Below are positions 12,496 through 25,255 of a stretch of 64,000 bases of DNA, one piece after another. Within the stretch, counting starts at the first letter, position 1, and every line of letters begins with the position of its first letter. The notes under the pieces were generated by a model. The model was given only the letters and a program-made list of their open reading frames with translations, was not told the DNA's origin and searched no databases. This stretch comes from Drechmeria coniospora (lineage: Eukaryota > Ascomycota > Sordariomycetes > Hypocreales > Ophiocordycipitaceae). Location of the stretch: positions 5,529,157 to 5,593,156 of the forward strand of contig NC_054391.1 of the NCBI RefSeq assembly GCF_001625195.1, written 5' to 3'. The translations under genes were made by a program, and so were the position numbers.

Positions 12496-14102
12496 TCAAT
12501 GTTCGCCCTCAGCTGAACCGGCCACGGCTCCACCGTGCAACATGGGTCCACCTCTTCCCGGCGACGGATGCCTATCTCGCGTCGGCCCATCGTCGTCACG
12601 ATGCCGAGTCATTGGCGCCAAGGGTCCATGCGTCGAGTGGAAATGCAACCGCTCCAGGCGCGACGCTTCGTGCGGCGCCGAGGTCACCTGGTCCTGAGAG
12701 AGCATGGCCGAGACCGAATGTTTCTTGCCCTCGGCGGCGTAGGCGTCCCGCGACGAGGCGACGCTGCCTTCCTGGCTCGGCGTCAGAGCTCTCGCCGCCG
12801 ACGCGCGATCGGCCTCGTCCAGCTGTCCGTGTCCGTGTCCCGGCACGCGGTACCAGGAGACGTCGCTCTTTTGGCGCTTGTGCAGCCTTCGGCCCGGCGG
12901 CGGGTTCGACAGGCTGCTCTGTATGAAGTGCGGCGGTGATCTTGACCGATTCTCGCTCGGTGGCGGAGGATGCTGCTGTGGTCCCGTCATCCTGCGCTTC
13001 TTGTGAGGCTCCCCTGCTATCCCGAGCCCGCGTTAGCCTAGAGCGAATCCCGCTTTCTCTTGATCTTGGACGAACCAGACGGGGTGCCCGGTCTGTTCGA
13101 GCTGCCGCTCCCGGCCTGCGACGTCGGCGGTTGCCAGTGGTGAAAGTAGATCGACGTGCTCGCATCCTGCTGGCCGGCCTGCGCCTGGCCGTGGGCGTGC
13201 GCCTGGTACGGCAGCATGGACGCTGAGCCGGGCTGCGCGGACTGCGAGGGGTTCGTGCCGTGGCCGGCCATGGCGGAGCCAAGCCGACCGATGGCTCCGC
13301 TGACAGTCTGGCCCCGTGGCCTCGCCGGGGATCCCGGGTACTGGCCAAACGAGGCGGATGCTTGGGCCGGCGCCGCGCCCGCAGAGGGTCCGCCGTGCTG
13401 GACGTGCGCCGGTTGCGCGCCGTCGCGGTGGCGGTGGTCGGGCGAGTCGGGCCTTTGCGACCGGAGCAGGGGCGGGTGCTGCTGGCCCTGGGGGGGCGGC
13501 ATGAACTGTTGGGCCCATTCGAGCGTCGCCTGGTGCATCGGTCCGCCGACCGTCATGCCGGCGAAGACGAGGGGCACCATGGGAGGGGGGATGCCTCCGC
13601 CGAGAGAGGCGCGGAGCATGTCCATCTCGACGCGCCTCTGCTCGAGGCGCAGGCTCTCCTGCCTCGTCCTCTCCTCCTCCTGCTTTGTCTTCTCCTCCTC
13701 GGCCTTGGCCACGAGCCAGTTCTTCATCGACTCCTCGGCGCCCTGCCACTGCTGCGGCGGAGGGGGCAGGGCGGCCCACGGCTGGCCGTGCTGGGCCCCG
13801 TGGACCGGCGGTGCCGACGGTTGGCTATGGTGGTGAGGTTGGTGAGGAGGGCCGCCGGCCGAGGAGGATTGCTGGGAAGCGAGCGCCATGGCCGCCGGGG
13901 GGGGCAGGCCACGGTGAGAAGCCGACATGAGCTTGAGGACGGGGCTGTGCGTGCGGGAGTCCGGCTTCGGCGTCTTGTACGCGGCGGCCTCTTGGTAGCC
14001 CAGGGGGGGTGGTGAGGGTCGCGAGGTGGAAGGAGGCGTCGGCAGGTCATGAACGGACTTGTAGCCGAACGAAGCGGAAGGCTGAGTATGGGTAAGCATC
14101 AT
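12496..14102 (-). CDS. Conserved-looking Pro/Gln-rich coiled-coil protein, function unknown
   Basis: I do not assign a function. Exon 1 runs 14102 down to 13076 and exon 2 13013 down to 12496, giving about 514 residues. The 62-base intron has donor GTTCGT, branch GCTAAC and acceptor GCAG; the phases join exactly (one base left in exon 1) and give SGEPHKKRRM. Without splicing the frame ends early at 13038 after KIKRKRDSL. The N-terminus holds HDLPTPPST and Pro/Ser-rich sequence, then His/Gln/Pro-rich stretches. A strongly charged helix follows (from EESMKNWLVAKAEEEKTKQ, about residues 125-160), likely a coiled coil. Downstream come IYFHHWQPP, a KKRR patch and HKRQKSD, suggesting nuclear location. 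GTTCGT is a weak donor, so the shorter 354-residue form remains possible. The start is the first ATG; a GTG lies just before it. Confidence 0.6.
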
Positions 14103-16320
14103 CACTTATACTGGCTTGCATGTCGTGCGAGGGGGGTTCGTCGACGGCGAGGCGAGGTAGATATAAGTAGTGGTGGTGAGCGTGGACGACGGAGCGTGGG
14201 GGGGGGGGGGGCAGTTTTGTAAGACAAAGAGAAACGGAGGCTCGAGAAAGCATGGCTAAAAAGGGAACAAGGCGACGGACGGATAGGAAAAAAAAGTGGA
14301 AACAAGGAGTTCTGGGAGGAGGGCGTACAGGTACAGTGTACAGAGTGGATGTCTGGTCCGAGGCAGAGGTCCAAGGTGCGAGTCGACAGGCGGCGCGGGC
14401 GAGACACTGGCCGGAGGTGACGACGAGCTCGAGAACAATGGCTTCCGAGCAGGGTGGCAAGGGCGGGTGGGACTGCGGACGAATTAGGGCAACCTCATCG
14501 GGACATGGCTGTCGGCTCGTCGAAGAGAAACGGGGAGCAAAAGAATGGAGGCGGTGCGGCCACGGACTCACGGAGTCGAGTCGAGGTAGCCTTATTCGGT
14601 ATCAGGCGCGGGTCCGTTGACTGAGGCGCTTCCTGGATCGGGTCGAGGAGCAACGTCGAGGTGGCGAGTCCCAATGGGGGGACCGTCACAGCAGAGCCGG
14701 GAAGCCGGGGCGGACAGGGTGGGGAGCGGGCGAGCCTTGTTGATTTCGCTAGTCCGTCATGTATCAGAGCGGAGGGCCTGATTGGGGAGCTCGAGGGGAA
14801 TTGACCTGGGATACAGCGCTTCTGAAAGATGGCTTGTCGTCGCTGCCGCTGGCGGCCCGGCAAAGTGGGAATGGAAGGGGTGAGAGTGCGTGCGAGTCCG
14901 GGGGGGGGGGCGTGCGGCGTGCGGCGATCTCAACCCACACGGGGGAGTCTGGAGAGGGACGAGAGGAGACGAGGGTCGCGGGTGGCGGCTACGTTGCGGC
15001 GGCGTCGTAGGTGGACGGTATCCGTCTCGAATGTGCACTCGGGGCAGCTCCGTGTAAAGTTGCTCGTAGTTGTATGCCGCTATGCACTCGGTACGTAGGC
15101 TCGTACTTGCGTGCTCGTGCGCGTGCTCATAGGCGGTGTCGACGACGGGCACAAAGGGCAGCCGGCGGAGGGACAGCAGAGGGGATGGGGATGGGGAACG
15201 ACGGCGTCGGCTTCGACCTTTGTCCTATGCGGTCGCGCCAATCTATGACGGCTGCAGGAAAAAAGGTAAGCAAATGCCGGGGTGGGCGGGTAGGAGCTGC
15301 GGAAGCAAGAAGCAAGAATAGGGATCCTGTTCCCGTTCCCGATATCAACCTTTCGCTCGACGTGGTTAGATCGGCAGAGAGCAGGTCGGGGCCCGTCCGA
15401 AGATGGACATAAGAAGAGGACGTCGTACGCAAAACGAGCGGACGAGGTCCGCAGGGTAAGCGCGAGACCTCGAAGCACAATTGCTTGGCCAGAACGCTAG
15501 CACTCCGGCGTACTAGTGCTGGCTATCGTGCGTGAGAGGTGCGGAGGGACGGAGGACCAGACCAGGATGAGGGGAAGCCTACTCCTACTCGTGCTGCAAA
15601 ATGACCATCGTCTAGGGGGGCAGGAAACGAGGGACAGGGGGGGTGCCAGGGGCCGCCGATCGGATTGCGAAGAGAGCGTGCGGCGAGAGCGTGCGTCGAC
15701 GGTGCCTGCGCGTGCGAGCGAGCGAGCGAGGTCGCGTCTTGCGCCTAGGGACGAGACGAGACGATCGGTTTGTTCGATGGTGGAAGTTGAAGGACAGGCA
15801 GAGCGAAGACACAGGCGCAGATGGAAACAACGATGGCGGGCAGGGGGGGCGCAAGGATCTCCGAGAGCCAACGGGCTAAACCTAACGAGGGGTGGGAGCG
15901 AGTGGCAGCGATGCGGGCAGGGAAGGAATGACCAAGAAGATGAACGAGCAGAGAAGGAAAAAGGAAGCGGCAAAAAGAAGCTCGGTTGCTCCTTCTGTCC
16001 GTAGCACTCCTGCTCGGTGTGCGCTTGAGGTTGCGGGCTCTTGCCTCGGTGCCTGTAGAGGTAGTGTAGTACGGTAGGTGCACGATGATGCGCTAGTCGC
16101 CGAGCAGAGAGGCGAAGGTAGGTGTACATGTACCCCAGGCAGGAGGAGTGGTGGAGGAGGAAAAGGAAAGAAAAAACTTCCTTCAACGCTTGCGCAATCT
16201 TGGCGGCTCCCGCTGTCGGCCTCGACGTCCAGCATCGATTGATTGATTGACCGTTTGTCGCTCCATCCTCCATCCTCTCGGGTGCGGTGGAGAAGGCGAG
16301 TAGTCTGGACGTGTAAGTAC
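14103..16320. other. Upstream region of the unknown nuclear-type gene; no gene seen
   Basis: Read on the minus strand this is C/T-rich, as expected for the promoter and leader of the gene ending at 12496. It contains a run of 13 G at about 14200-14213 and a run of ten G near 14905. Long minus-strand open frames (for example 15497-16513) translate to Ser/Pro/Arg/Cys-rich low-complexity strings and show no domain. GTAC words are sparse. Confidence 0.5.
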
Positions 16321-19000
16321 TCGTATTCGCAGGCCAATCGTCGGCAAGTACTGTACCGTATGAGCACTTGTACACGTACATAGTACTCAAGTACAGGGCG
16401 CCGGTGTACGGAGTACTTGAGTACTTACTTACATGTACAAAGGGGGACTCGTATACTTGCGAGCAAGCCTGGTGCGGTGAGTGCCACGGAGGAAGGCAGG
16501 CATATAGTTGCACCTGCCCGGTACGTGCGCACTCCGTACTCCGTACAGTGCGTTAGGTTGCGAGTGTAGGTGTACTGTACTTGTTCCGCACGGCACTGCA
16601 TTACCCACAGTATTAGCACAGTAGGTGTAGCAATCTGCAGAATATGCACTCCGTACAAGTACTTGCTCCGTACTTTTATCCGAAAGGAAAGTGTAGACGA
16701 ATGGAAAATACAAGCGAATACAAGTAATACGGTGCATGACTGTACATTACACCTACTTGAGTAAGTACAGTACGGAGTAGTACTTGTAAGTAAGTATACT
16801 AAGGTTGTAAGTACTGTACTTACAGTACATGTCAGTCGTAGTTGTACATGTACTCCGTACTCTGCACAGTACTGTAATACCAAGGAAAGGGGAGGGAGGG
16901 AGCTCGGTCCGCCATTGCCAAATGCTTACGAGTAGATAATAGTGCACGAGATATAGGAAGGCCTAGTCTGCTCTGGCGGTGCGGGCACCTACCAAGTACT
17001 TAGTAGGTAAATACACGCGAGCACTGCTAACACAGTACTTTACATAATAATACTAGGTACCTACAGTAAGAACTTAGTAGTTGTAAGTACAGGTTGGTAG
17101 GTGTGCCGACTCCGTTGTGGCATGCACAAGTACACCTACAAGTACCTGTCACTGGAAACAGCCTCGTGCCCCACGGTGCCGATTCTGCGTCGCCAGGTCC
17201 GACGACTTGTTTTGCGCCTCGGCGGTGCTTCTGCCACTGTGGCATTGTTAATCGACGGCGCATTCGACTCTGGTGCTCGCGGACACTTGACGCGGCGCTT
17301 CGACCTCGCCACCAGAACCAAGGAATTTGCACGCAGCCTGGCGGGGTTGCGGAGGCGAAGGAGGGGGGGGCCGGGAACCCTTGCTCGGGGACGACGACCA
17401 GAAGAGGGCCCAGACGGTGCAGGGGTGGGACGCTGGAGGCGGAGAGGTACAGGTACGAGAACGAGTACGAGCGACCAGCAGGTACAGATGCGAGGCCGAT
17501 GCTGTTGTGCAAGGACACAAGCACGCTTGGCGTACTTACATGTAATGCACGCTTTGCTTGTTGCACAAGTAAGTACTCAAGTACGGAGTACTCTCTGTAC
17601 CAACAAGGCTCGTTCGCAAGTACAAGTGTGCCTGTAAGTAAGTACAGTACCGAGCACAAGGACGGAGTAAGTACGTAAGTAATTCAGACACGCACCAGAA
17701 TGACGAGCTGTGCCTACTTACAGTAATTATTACAGTACAAGTCCTTGAATAAGCCAGGAAGGCACTACAGTAGCACAGTACGGAGCATTTCCGTTCGCGG
17801 GCTTCGTGTTCCGTGTTCCGTACTCCGTACTTGGGACGCACAGTATAATAATACAGTGAGAACTCCGTACTTGGTAATAATACGGCGTACTGCAGTATTA
17901 ATTAATTACATCAAAGTGCAAATACTTACAGTCGGAACGGCAGAGCTGCTGAATAGGCTGGTACAAGTACATCGACGTGAACCTGTACGCACCTACTTGC
18001 GCTATGCACCTCCGCACATGCGCATGTAAGTACAACTAGCTGTGCTTGGCTGCAGTCCGGACATGGGCGGCCGATCGCTGGGTGGACGGACGTGAGGAAT
18101 TCAATACCCATGGCTGGCCTCCACAGCGGCCTGCTGCTACGAATCTGTGCAGACGACGGTCCGACCATGGCAAGAAAGTACAAGCAGTACCACGACAAGC
18201 ACAGGAAGACGTACAGGTACTTGCAGTGGTGCTGTTCTTTATGCTGCAAGTACTTAATACGATGCACCCTACTCGGTACGTTTTACTCCGCGCCCCGTAC
18301 TTACTTACTTACTGTACACAAGTACAGAACACCTACAACTATTACATGTACTTGCAGAGAGCCCTTTGCCGACTACGGAGCACATGATACGAGCCCAAGT
18401 CAGCGAGCACAAGGACTTGCACACAAGTAAGTACACGCAGTACATGTTCTCCGTACAAGTATACTCCGTACAGGGCGGTATTTCATTCCTCTTCCGTGCA
18501 CGTACGCATAATTATATGCACATGTACTCCGTACCTAATACTACTAGTACACAGGTACACTTCGGCGTGCGGAGTGCATGCACATGTACGGAGTACGGAG
18601 CACACCCAAGTACAGCACATGTGCAACTAGGCCGTCAATGGGAAAGGGAAAGTGGCAAGTGGCAGGCAGGTGGGCGTGGCAAGTGGGCCGCCGCCGCAGA
18701 GTGGCTCCTCGTGGCTTGCCCCTCTCTTCTCTCGTTTGTCTTGTTTTGGTTTTAGCCACGAACAAGGTGCTGTCCTGTCTTGGTTTATTTACACTTCCCG
18801 TCCGGCCCTAGGCACGGACTGGTACGGAGAGCGTACGGGTCGAGGACCGGGGTCCAATCAGATGCTCCCCCCCGGAGCCGGCCCAGCAGGGGCTGGCTGC
18901 AAGTCAGGCCAACGTCGATTCTAGACGGCGGGCCGACGGAGAATGTGGAAGCCAAAAGAGTCATGATTCAACGACAAGCCGAAGAGCAGCGTGGCTGACC
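16321..19000. repeat. Dense GTAC-word DNA
   Basis: This is one of the purest stretches of the intergenic vocabulary. I count ten GTAC tetranucleotides in the 120 bases 16741-16860, where even base composition predicts about 0.5. Words include AAGTAAGTACAG, TACATGTACTCCGTAC and TACTTGTAAGTAAG. A relatively word-free patch lies at about 17160-17450, and another at 18640-19000; neither contains a recognisable gene. Confidence 0.75.
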
Positions 19001-22000
19001 GGCAGCTTGGCTCAAACGTACCCTACGCCTACCCCCGGCCAGGGAATCATTCTTCCGGCCAGGCGAGGAAGGAAGGAGAGTGCTCGCGGCGGCGACGGCC
19101 AGGGCAAAAAGGATGCCGCCGTTGGGGGTGCTCTGCTCTGCTCGTCTTGGCCGTGAATTACCTCCGTACCGTGCACGCATTGCAGGCGCAACACGCCTAC
19201 CTATGTCGTGCTGTAGGCGTCAGTACGCGGTGCCTCTGCAGGTCCTTGCCTGCGCCTATTCTGGTGTGGTGCACTTGCCTATACCACACACATGGCTGCA
19301 CGGTGCCTGCAAGTGCAGACAGAGTACTCCGTACGACATGTACTTACTACGACATGTACTTACGCTTACTTGCGGTACGAGTATGGCGTACTTCGTCCGA
19401 GTGCGCCCAACGGGGTGCCTGCCTGTACTTTCCCGGTGCATCCGCGAGCACTGTACGGGTGCCGCACAGTGCCGAAAAGGTGCAGAATGGCTTTCTTCCC
19501 CCGGCCTTCCATTCCCGAGATGTGCATCCGCCACGCCGCTGAGCTGCAGCCCGCGCCTGCGCCGGACAGACGGTCGACGAGCGTACCTTGGCACCAGTCT
19601 TGGTGGTGCACCGCACCGCACCGTGCCGTACCGAACCTCCACAGGTGGCAGTGCACTTGGGCATTCGACTTGTATGATTCCTCCGCGCTCAAGTACTCCG
19701 TGGGATTTTGCAGAGTGCCGAGTGCATGCAGCACAAGTGCCAGCAGGCAATGTACTTGCACCATGTGCCTTGCCCGCTCTGCTCTGGGCGATGATGCCGA
19801 GGAGCGCTCGTACCGGTACATGTCTACCCGTAGTACTCCGTACTCCGTACTTACTAACCTGGCAGATATGTCCACGGGTGCGTTGTAGATCTACTGCAGC
19901 GATGCACCTACAAGTATTATATCTCGCTGTGCTTGCAAAATACTTGTACACGCATGCCGTTCCGTGGCACCAATTGCCGCCAGTGTTCGTCCACATGCGG
20001 CACAGCACACAAGCGCTTACGTGCCAGCCGTTCTCCCGCGGCGGCTCCTGACCGTCATGCCCTGATCATGGCAGCACATGTGTGTGCACAGCACTGTAGG
20101 TGCTAGGTGCGTGCTGTGCTGTTTTTGCGTTAGTACGTGAGTGCTTGTGCGGAGCGCTTGTACGGAGTGCTGTAGAGTCCCAACGCCGGGTCGCCAGCGC
20201 ACGGTACGGGCACAGGTAGGTGCGCCTTCACCTAGGTTAGTAGGTACCGTTCATCTCACGAGCGGGGGCGGCTGCCTGGCGGCAAGTTGGGACGCATCTT
20301 CACGACGCCCATGACCCATGCGGAAGCTCATCCAGCTACGATGGAAGCTGCCTGTGCCGACATGGTCCGTACGGCGCCCGCTAGTGCAAGAGCCGGCGCA
20401 TCGTCCATGCACTGCCACTCACCCGGCCGCAAGCAAAAGCTGTTTCTGCTACGGGATACCTACCGGTTTGCAGATGATGCAAGCGCATGTACCGGTGCGG
20501 TGCTGCAGCGACAACAAGCAATACTGCTCGCAAGTGTCCCGTACACTTGCACCAATGTACAAGCTCGGTAATTACTCCGTAATTGTACGCAAGTATCATG
20601 CGTAGGGTGCTTGTAAGTAAGTACTAGTAAGTACTGCAAGTACATGCCACTGTAAGTACATGTCCAGGCGCAACTACATGTGCCGCACTCGCCACGCATG
20701 TACCTACTGTACACGTACTTGCACGTACTTGCACGTACTTAAGTACGTTGGTGCGACCAAGCAACGCCGGTGTGCCAACATACCGCGCCAGCGCACCGTC
20801 GCTCGCTCCTACACCTGCAAGCACCAGCACGGCGAGCAGCACGCTCGCTCGTTCTGCGCACAGCGCCAGTCTGCCGACGGTACCTGGTGGCCCTGCCGCT
20901 GCCGGGCATGCCGGCATGCCCGCGCGGCATCGTCAGATCAGATAGGTGCCGGGTGCGCGCCTCGACTCGGGGAGCCAGCCAGCGCAGCCGGTCACGCGGA
21001 CAGAGATGGGCTTGCATGGCGCCCGTTCGTCTCGCATCCCTACCCGCCGTCGCAGGGTGTGAAACTCGGCCAGGGAGCCTTCCCCACGTCGCCCCCTGCG
21101 CCTCTATTACAGATCCGCCTACGGAGTGGGAGCAGGGAGGACAAAGTGCATGCGCCTGCAGCACCGTGCCTGTTCTGTCGCCCGCGCGCTCCGTGCTCCT
21201 GCACGTCATGACTGGGACGGAACGCCGAGTGCGGCGAGGAGAGGACGAAATGCTCGCCTCCCAGGCCGCACTGTCGAGCGCAAGAATTCGTGCGCCGGAC
21301 GACGCCTGCCGCACGCTGACACCTATGCCTACAGGCTGTGCGTGCCGCACCACGCCGACCGGCCCCGCGAACGGGCACGGGTCCCCGTCGCAATTCTTCG
21401 TGCCTCGTCGGTTCCCCTCGGTACCTACGATACCCAAGTGATGCGTGCATGCGCATGTACATGCACCTGCGGTCACGACAAGTGCTCATCGCCCGTCCCG
21501 TCACCACGGGCAACACGCGACGCGCAGAGCAGTGGGCCAGGTCCGTGTACACGTCCGTCGGCGGAAACATCGGGTGCGACTGCACGCTCTGCACGCTCCC
21601 TACGGTAAAGTCATCCCTTTGTTGCCGACCACCCGAGGTGTGATGTCTGTTTGGCATCACGCCACATGCTCGCATCGACATGCGTGCACCGTGGCCAAAC
21701 GGAAGCCCCTAGAGGCCAAGCCGCCTGCCTAGTGGTGCCTGCGAGACCCACGAGTGCCCTGAACGCCTACGCCGTCCCGCACCTTGTCGGCGTGCCCCTA
21801 CGGGACTTTCGTTGCCCAGCATGCACCGACGATGAGCAGGCATGCCCGCTGTGGAGCGGCAGTGTTGGTGCTACGCTTCGTGACAAAGGGAGGTACCTAC
21901 CACCGTCAAAGGTGGTGTCCATGTGCCCAAGTGCCGACGGCATGCGAGTAGGTGCAAGTACAGTACTTGTACACTTATGCTTGCATCCTAGCGCCTCGTG

Positions 22001-22660
22001 GCGGGCGTCCTTGCAAGTGCTTGTACGGTGATTTACCCTGCACCCACCTCCTCTACATGCGCATGTACGCAACACGCTTCGGGAGCGCAAGTCTTGATCA
22101 CCAAGCAGCACGCGCTCCTTCATGTACCTCCCGGTATTTGGGCCAGTCACGTCCTGGCGGGATCCTGGCTTCCATCATTCGCTCATCCGTCGGTGGGTCG
22201 GGCCACGGAGTTGTGAGACATTCCAGTGAAATCTCCCGTATCACCAGGTAGCCATGTCTAGGAGTTTATAATTATCACTTGCTCTCCCTGCCAACGCTAC
22301 CTCCACGTGCGCGTGCGACCACATGAACACTTGCATGGGTGTGCACTCGCACGCATGCGGGACACATGCACGCACTCGTGCATCGTGATATAGGATGCAA
22401 GCACTTGCGACGTCTACGCGAGCGTGCCTGTACAGTGTTTGCACCGGTGCGGCGGCTGTACCGGTACTGGTCGGCACGCATGGCAGGTATTAGTGCGGTG
22501 TGGTCCGTACGTCTTGGTGCTGGCTGCCCTCATGCCCCATCGATCGGTACGGCGCAACCATGACAGAAGTGCCTGCTACGGCTTGGCCATGGCCCTGAGA
22601 GATAGGACCTACCTAACCCAGCGTAACCCAACGCAAGGACGTCAGCCCTGGAGGGAACCG
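19001..22660. repeat. GC-shifted variant of the word-rich DNA
   Basis: The words continue but many carry G/C substitutions, giving TGCC, GTGC, GCAC and GTACC in place of TACT and GTAA. At 19332-19363 there is an exact tandem pair of the 16-base unit TACGACATGTACTTAC. Long open frames on both strands (for example + 19080-20051 and - 20739-21476) are Cys/Arg/Ala/His-rich and change character along their length. I judge them non-genic. Confidence 0.6.
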
Positions 22661-25255
22661 CCGAGCGCCAGGGGCGGGCCCTGCCTTGCCTGTCCCGACC
22701 CCCCCCCCCCCCCGACCTCGCTGCGCATGCCGCTGCTGCACCTGCGTCGCCCTCTTCCTCGAGGCCCGGCCCTAGCCGCTGCACCCAGGGCGGCTCGCGG
22801 CCATGGCCGGTTCTTCCGCACCTCTGCCTCTGCCACTGCCTGAGCCTCCATGCCTGAGCCACTGCCTGCACACGCTCTGCCTGCACCGCTCTGCCTGTAC
22901 CTCTCTTCCTATACCTCTGCCTGTACCTCTGCCTGCACCGTGCATGCTGGTGCTCTGCTAGTGCTTGTGCTTGCGTACGCTCTTGGGTCCGCACGAATCA
23001 TGACGCCATAATCGCCCCAGACTCGCTCTCCTCCCGTCTCGCCCTGCATCCATTCGCCCACCGAAAGAACAGGCCAGCAAGCGGCAGCAGGCGGGCAAGC
23101 AGGTGCAAGCTCTGGTGCTGGTTCCATCGCACGGAGAGACATCATCACCAATGTCGGTTCTGCGCCAAGAGCCTCGTCCGGGCATGCATGCATGCACGTC
23201 CTGCTGCGGCTGTTGCTGCTGTCGTGGCCTCGCTTCGCTTCCACCTTGGCTTCATCATCCCTTTCCTGAGCTGGCCTTTTCGATATCCCCTTTCCACCCA
23301 AACCGCTCAGCAAGGCCAGCCGGACGACACCGCCGCCGACGCCGGCGATGACGATAGCCCCCAGGTCCAGGCCTAGCCGTGGCCTCCTCAACACTCGGAC
23401 GCCATCCTTGGATGACAGTGTATCGTTGCATGTCCATCCTGCGTATCCGTGTAGCTTGGTCGAACTAACCCAGTACGTTGCATAGCATGCGAGTTTGTCA
23501 CGATAGCTTCCCACCTCGACCCTCCTAGCGCGAGCCTTGCATGCCAGCCAACCAACTTGCCGTCACCCTCACCCTCCTAGACCCCTACCCGTCTCCAGCA
23601 TCCCGCCCTGCCCTTGACCGCCGCTGGCCCCTTCTGGCCGGCATTCCTGAGTGCCCATCTGCCAGCAGATGCATGTATCCTGGAGAGGTAGCCTCCGTGA
23701 GCAGGGGTATCCTCCGACCCGAAACGACAACTCACCGTCCAACATTTTTGCCCCCCTTTTCCGCCTATCCAGCTCAAACTCGGTCCATCCTCTGATACTT
23801 CGAACGCGTCTTGCCTGCAAGGGGTAACGGCAGCTTTTGTCTTTGTTGTCCTCGGGTTGTCGGCCGTGGCAAGGCGTCCCTTGCCTTGGCGTGCAAGGTT
23901 GCCTTGAGTCGACGGCGAGGAACCATCGAACCCAACCAATCACCCCGTCTCTCACCAGCAAGTGTGGAGGTGCGACGGTGAGTGGAAGGACGCCGGGCCG
24001 AGTGGCTTGCGGCAACATCGTCGCCGTATCCCCCTCGAGACACCTTCGCAAAAGGTCATGTCGCATTCCGTTAGACGACGCTGCCAACCGTTGCATCGCA
24101 GCTACCCTACAGCACGGAACAGCAACTTGCCGCACGCTAGGCCTGCACCGAGACGACGCCGCATGAATGGCCGTGGGTGATTTCGACGGCAACGCCAGCG
24201 TCAGTGTGGTGCCCATGCCTATCGAGCACCTAGTACTCCGTGGTGCTTGGGCCTGGCTCGCTCTGTCCTGAATCTTTCTCCACTTGGAGTCTTCGTCGTG
24301 TGTGGGTGTGGATGACGCACACTCCCTCCCCTCCATCCCGTCTTCATGACCGCCCACTTCGTACGATTTCTCAACCGGCGTCCCATCATTCCAAATCCGA
24401 GAGTCACAAGGAACAAGGCAAGTGCACCGATTTGGAAAGGGGAAAAAGCAAACCTTGCACAAGTATCACGTATTTCCACTCACATGCGCTGTGCAGAACT
24501 TCTAGCTCTCAATCCATGTCGCCATGTTCGTCCGGGGAACGGAACATGCATGTCACCAGAATCGTGACCAGGTCTGCCATAATGCTGCCGTTCTATCCAG
24601 AGCAATCCGCACCCTGCGTCCTGTCCCCTGCTTCGTGCGCATCGGTAGCCCATTTCCCCTCCCGCAGTACCACCCGGGCCAGCCGCAACACCATCACGCC
24701 TCCTCACCTTCGTCGCTGTCATCCGTGGCCTTGCCGACCCGTGGGAAATATTTCCAACAAAGAGCACAGCACGTCCAAGGCCGCCAGCGGCGACGCGCCA
24801 CGCAAAGCCGAGGCGGGAAGAAATGCACGCGCCTGTCGAAGGCGAGAGCCCTTCTCATGCCGTTCGAACCAAGCCATGCATCACGCCCACGTTGACGCGG
24901 CCAAGCGACGTCAGCCGCGCCTCGCCACCCCGTCTTACCCCCGTCTTCTATCCAGTCCCAAGCCTCGCCCGTGCGAACAATTGGCGTAAAATGAGGAGAA
25001 TGTTGAGGCGAGGATGTGCGCCGCCGGGGAGGGGAGCCGACCTCGCGCCCTGAATAAATCAACCAAATAAATGAAGGGAACCCAAGCAAGCGATTCATGT
25101 ACTTGTACTGACACGGCCATCGAGTCGCGTGCGCACGTTTGACATGCAAAAGAGGACCGTCGACATAGCTTTCGTCAAGTCGTATTACATCATAAAACCG
25201 GAAGGGGAGGATGCCGCTGGCTCGAAGCGGCCAGTTCCAACTCGAGCGAGGAAAT
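22661..25255. other. Gene-poor interval downstream of the histidine kinase
   Basis: It begins with a run of about 16 C at 22690-22706 and a degenerate minisatellite, then largely word-free DNA of average composition. Open frames at - 23569-24462 and + 24240-24989 show no domain, no codon bias and no splice structure. The last ~300 bases are 3' flank of the kinase gene. I see no supported gene. Confidence 0.5.
22830..22945. repeat. Degenerate CTGCCTGTACCT-type minisatellite
   Basis: About ten imperfect copies of a roughly 12-base unit with core CTCTGCCTG, followed by CACC or TACC. Pyrimidine-rich on the + strand. No coding meaning is evident. Confidence 0.7.

Noticed and set aside
15497..16513. 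Minus-strand open frame of 338 codons
   Set aside because: Ser/Pro/Arg/Cys low-complexity translation from pyrimidine-rich promoter-like DNA; no domain or conserved start.
16321..18630. Classical RIP-degraded DNA
   Set aside because: The DNA is not strongly A/T-rich and shows an organised word structure, not scattered C-to-T changes; a RIP index would settle it.
20739..21476. Overlapping open frames on both strands in the GC-shifted word DNA
   Set aside because: Long frames appear in several phases at once, as expected from stop-poor GC-rich words; none looks like a protein family.
23569..24462. Minus-strand open frame of 297 codons
   Set aside because: No recognisable domain, abrupt composition changes and many Cys/Arg/Pro; no splice or promoter structure supports it.
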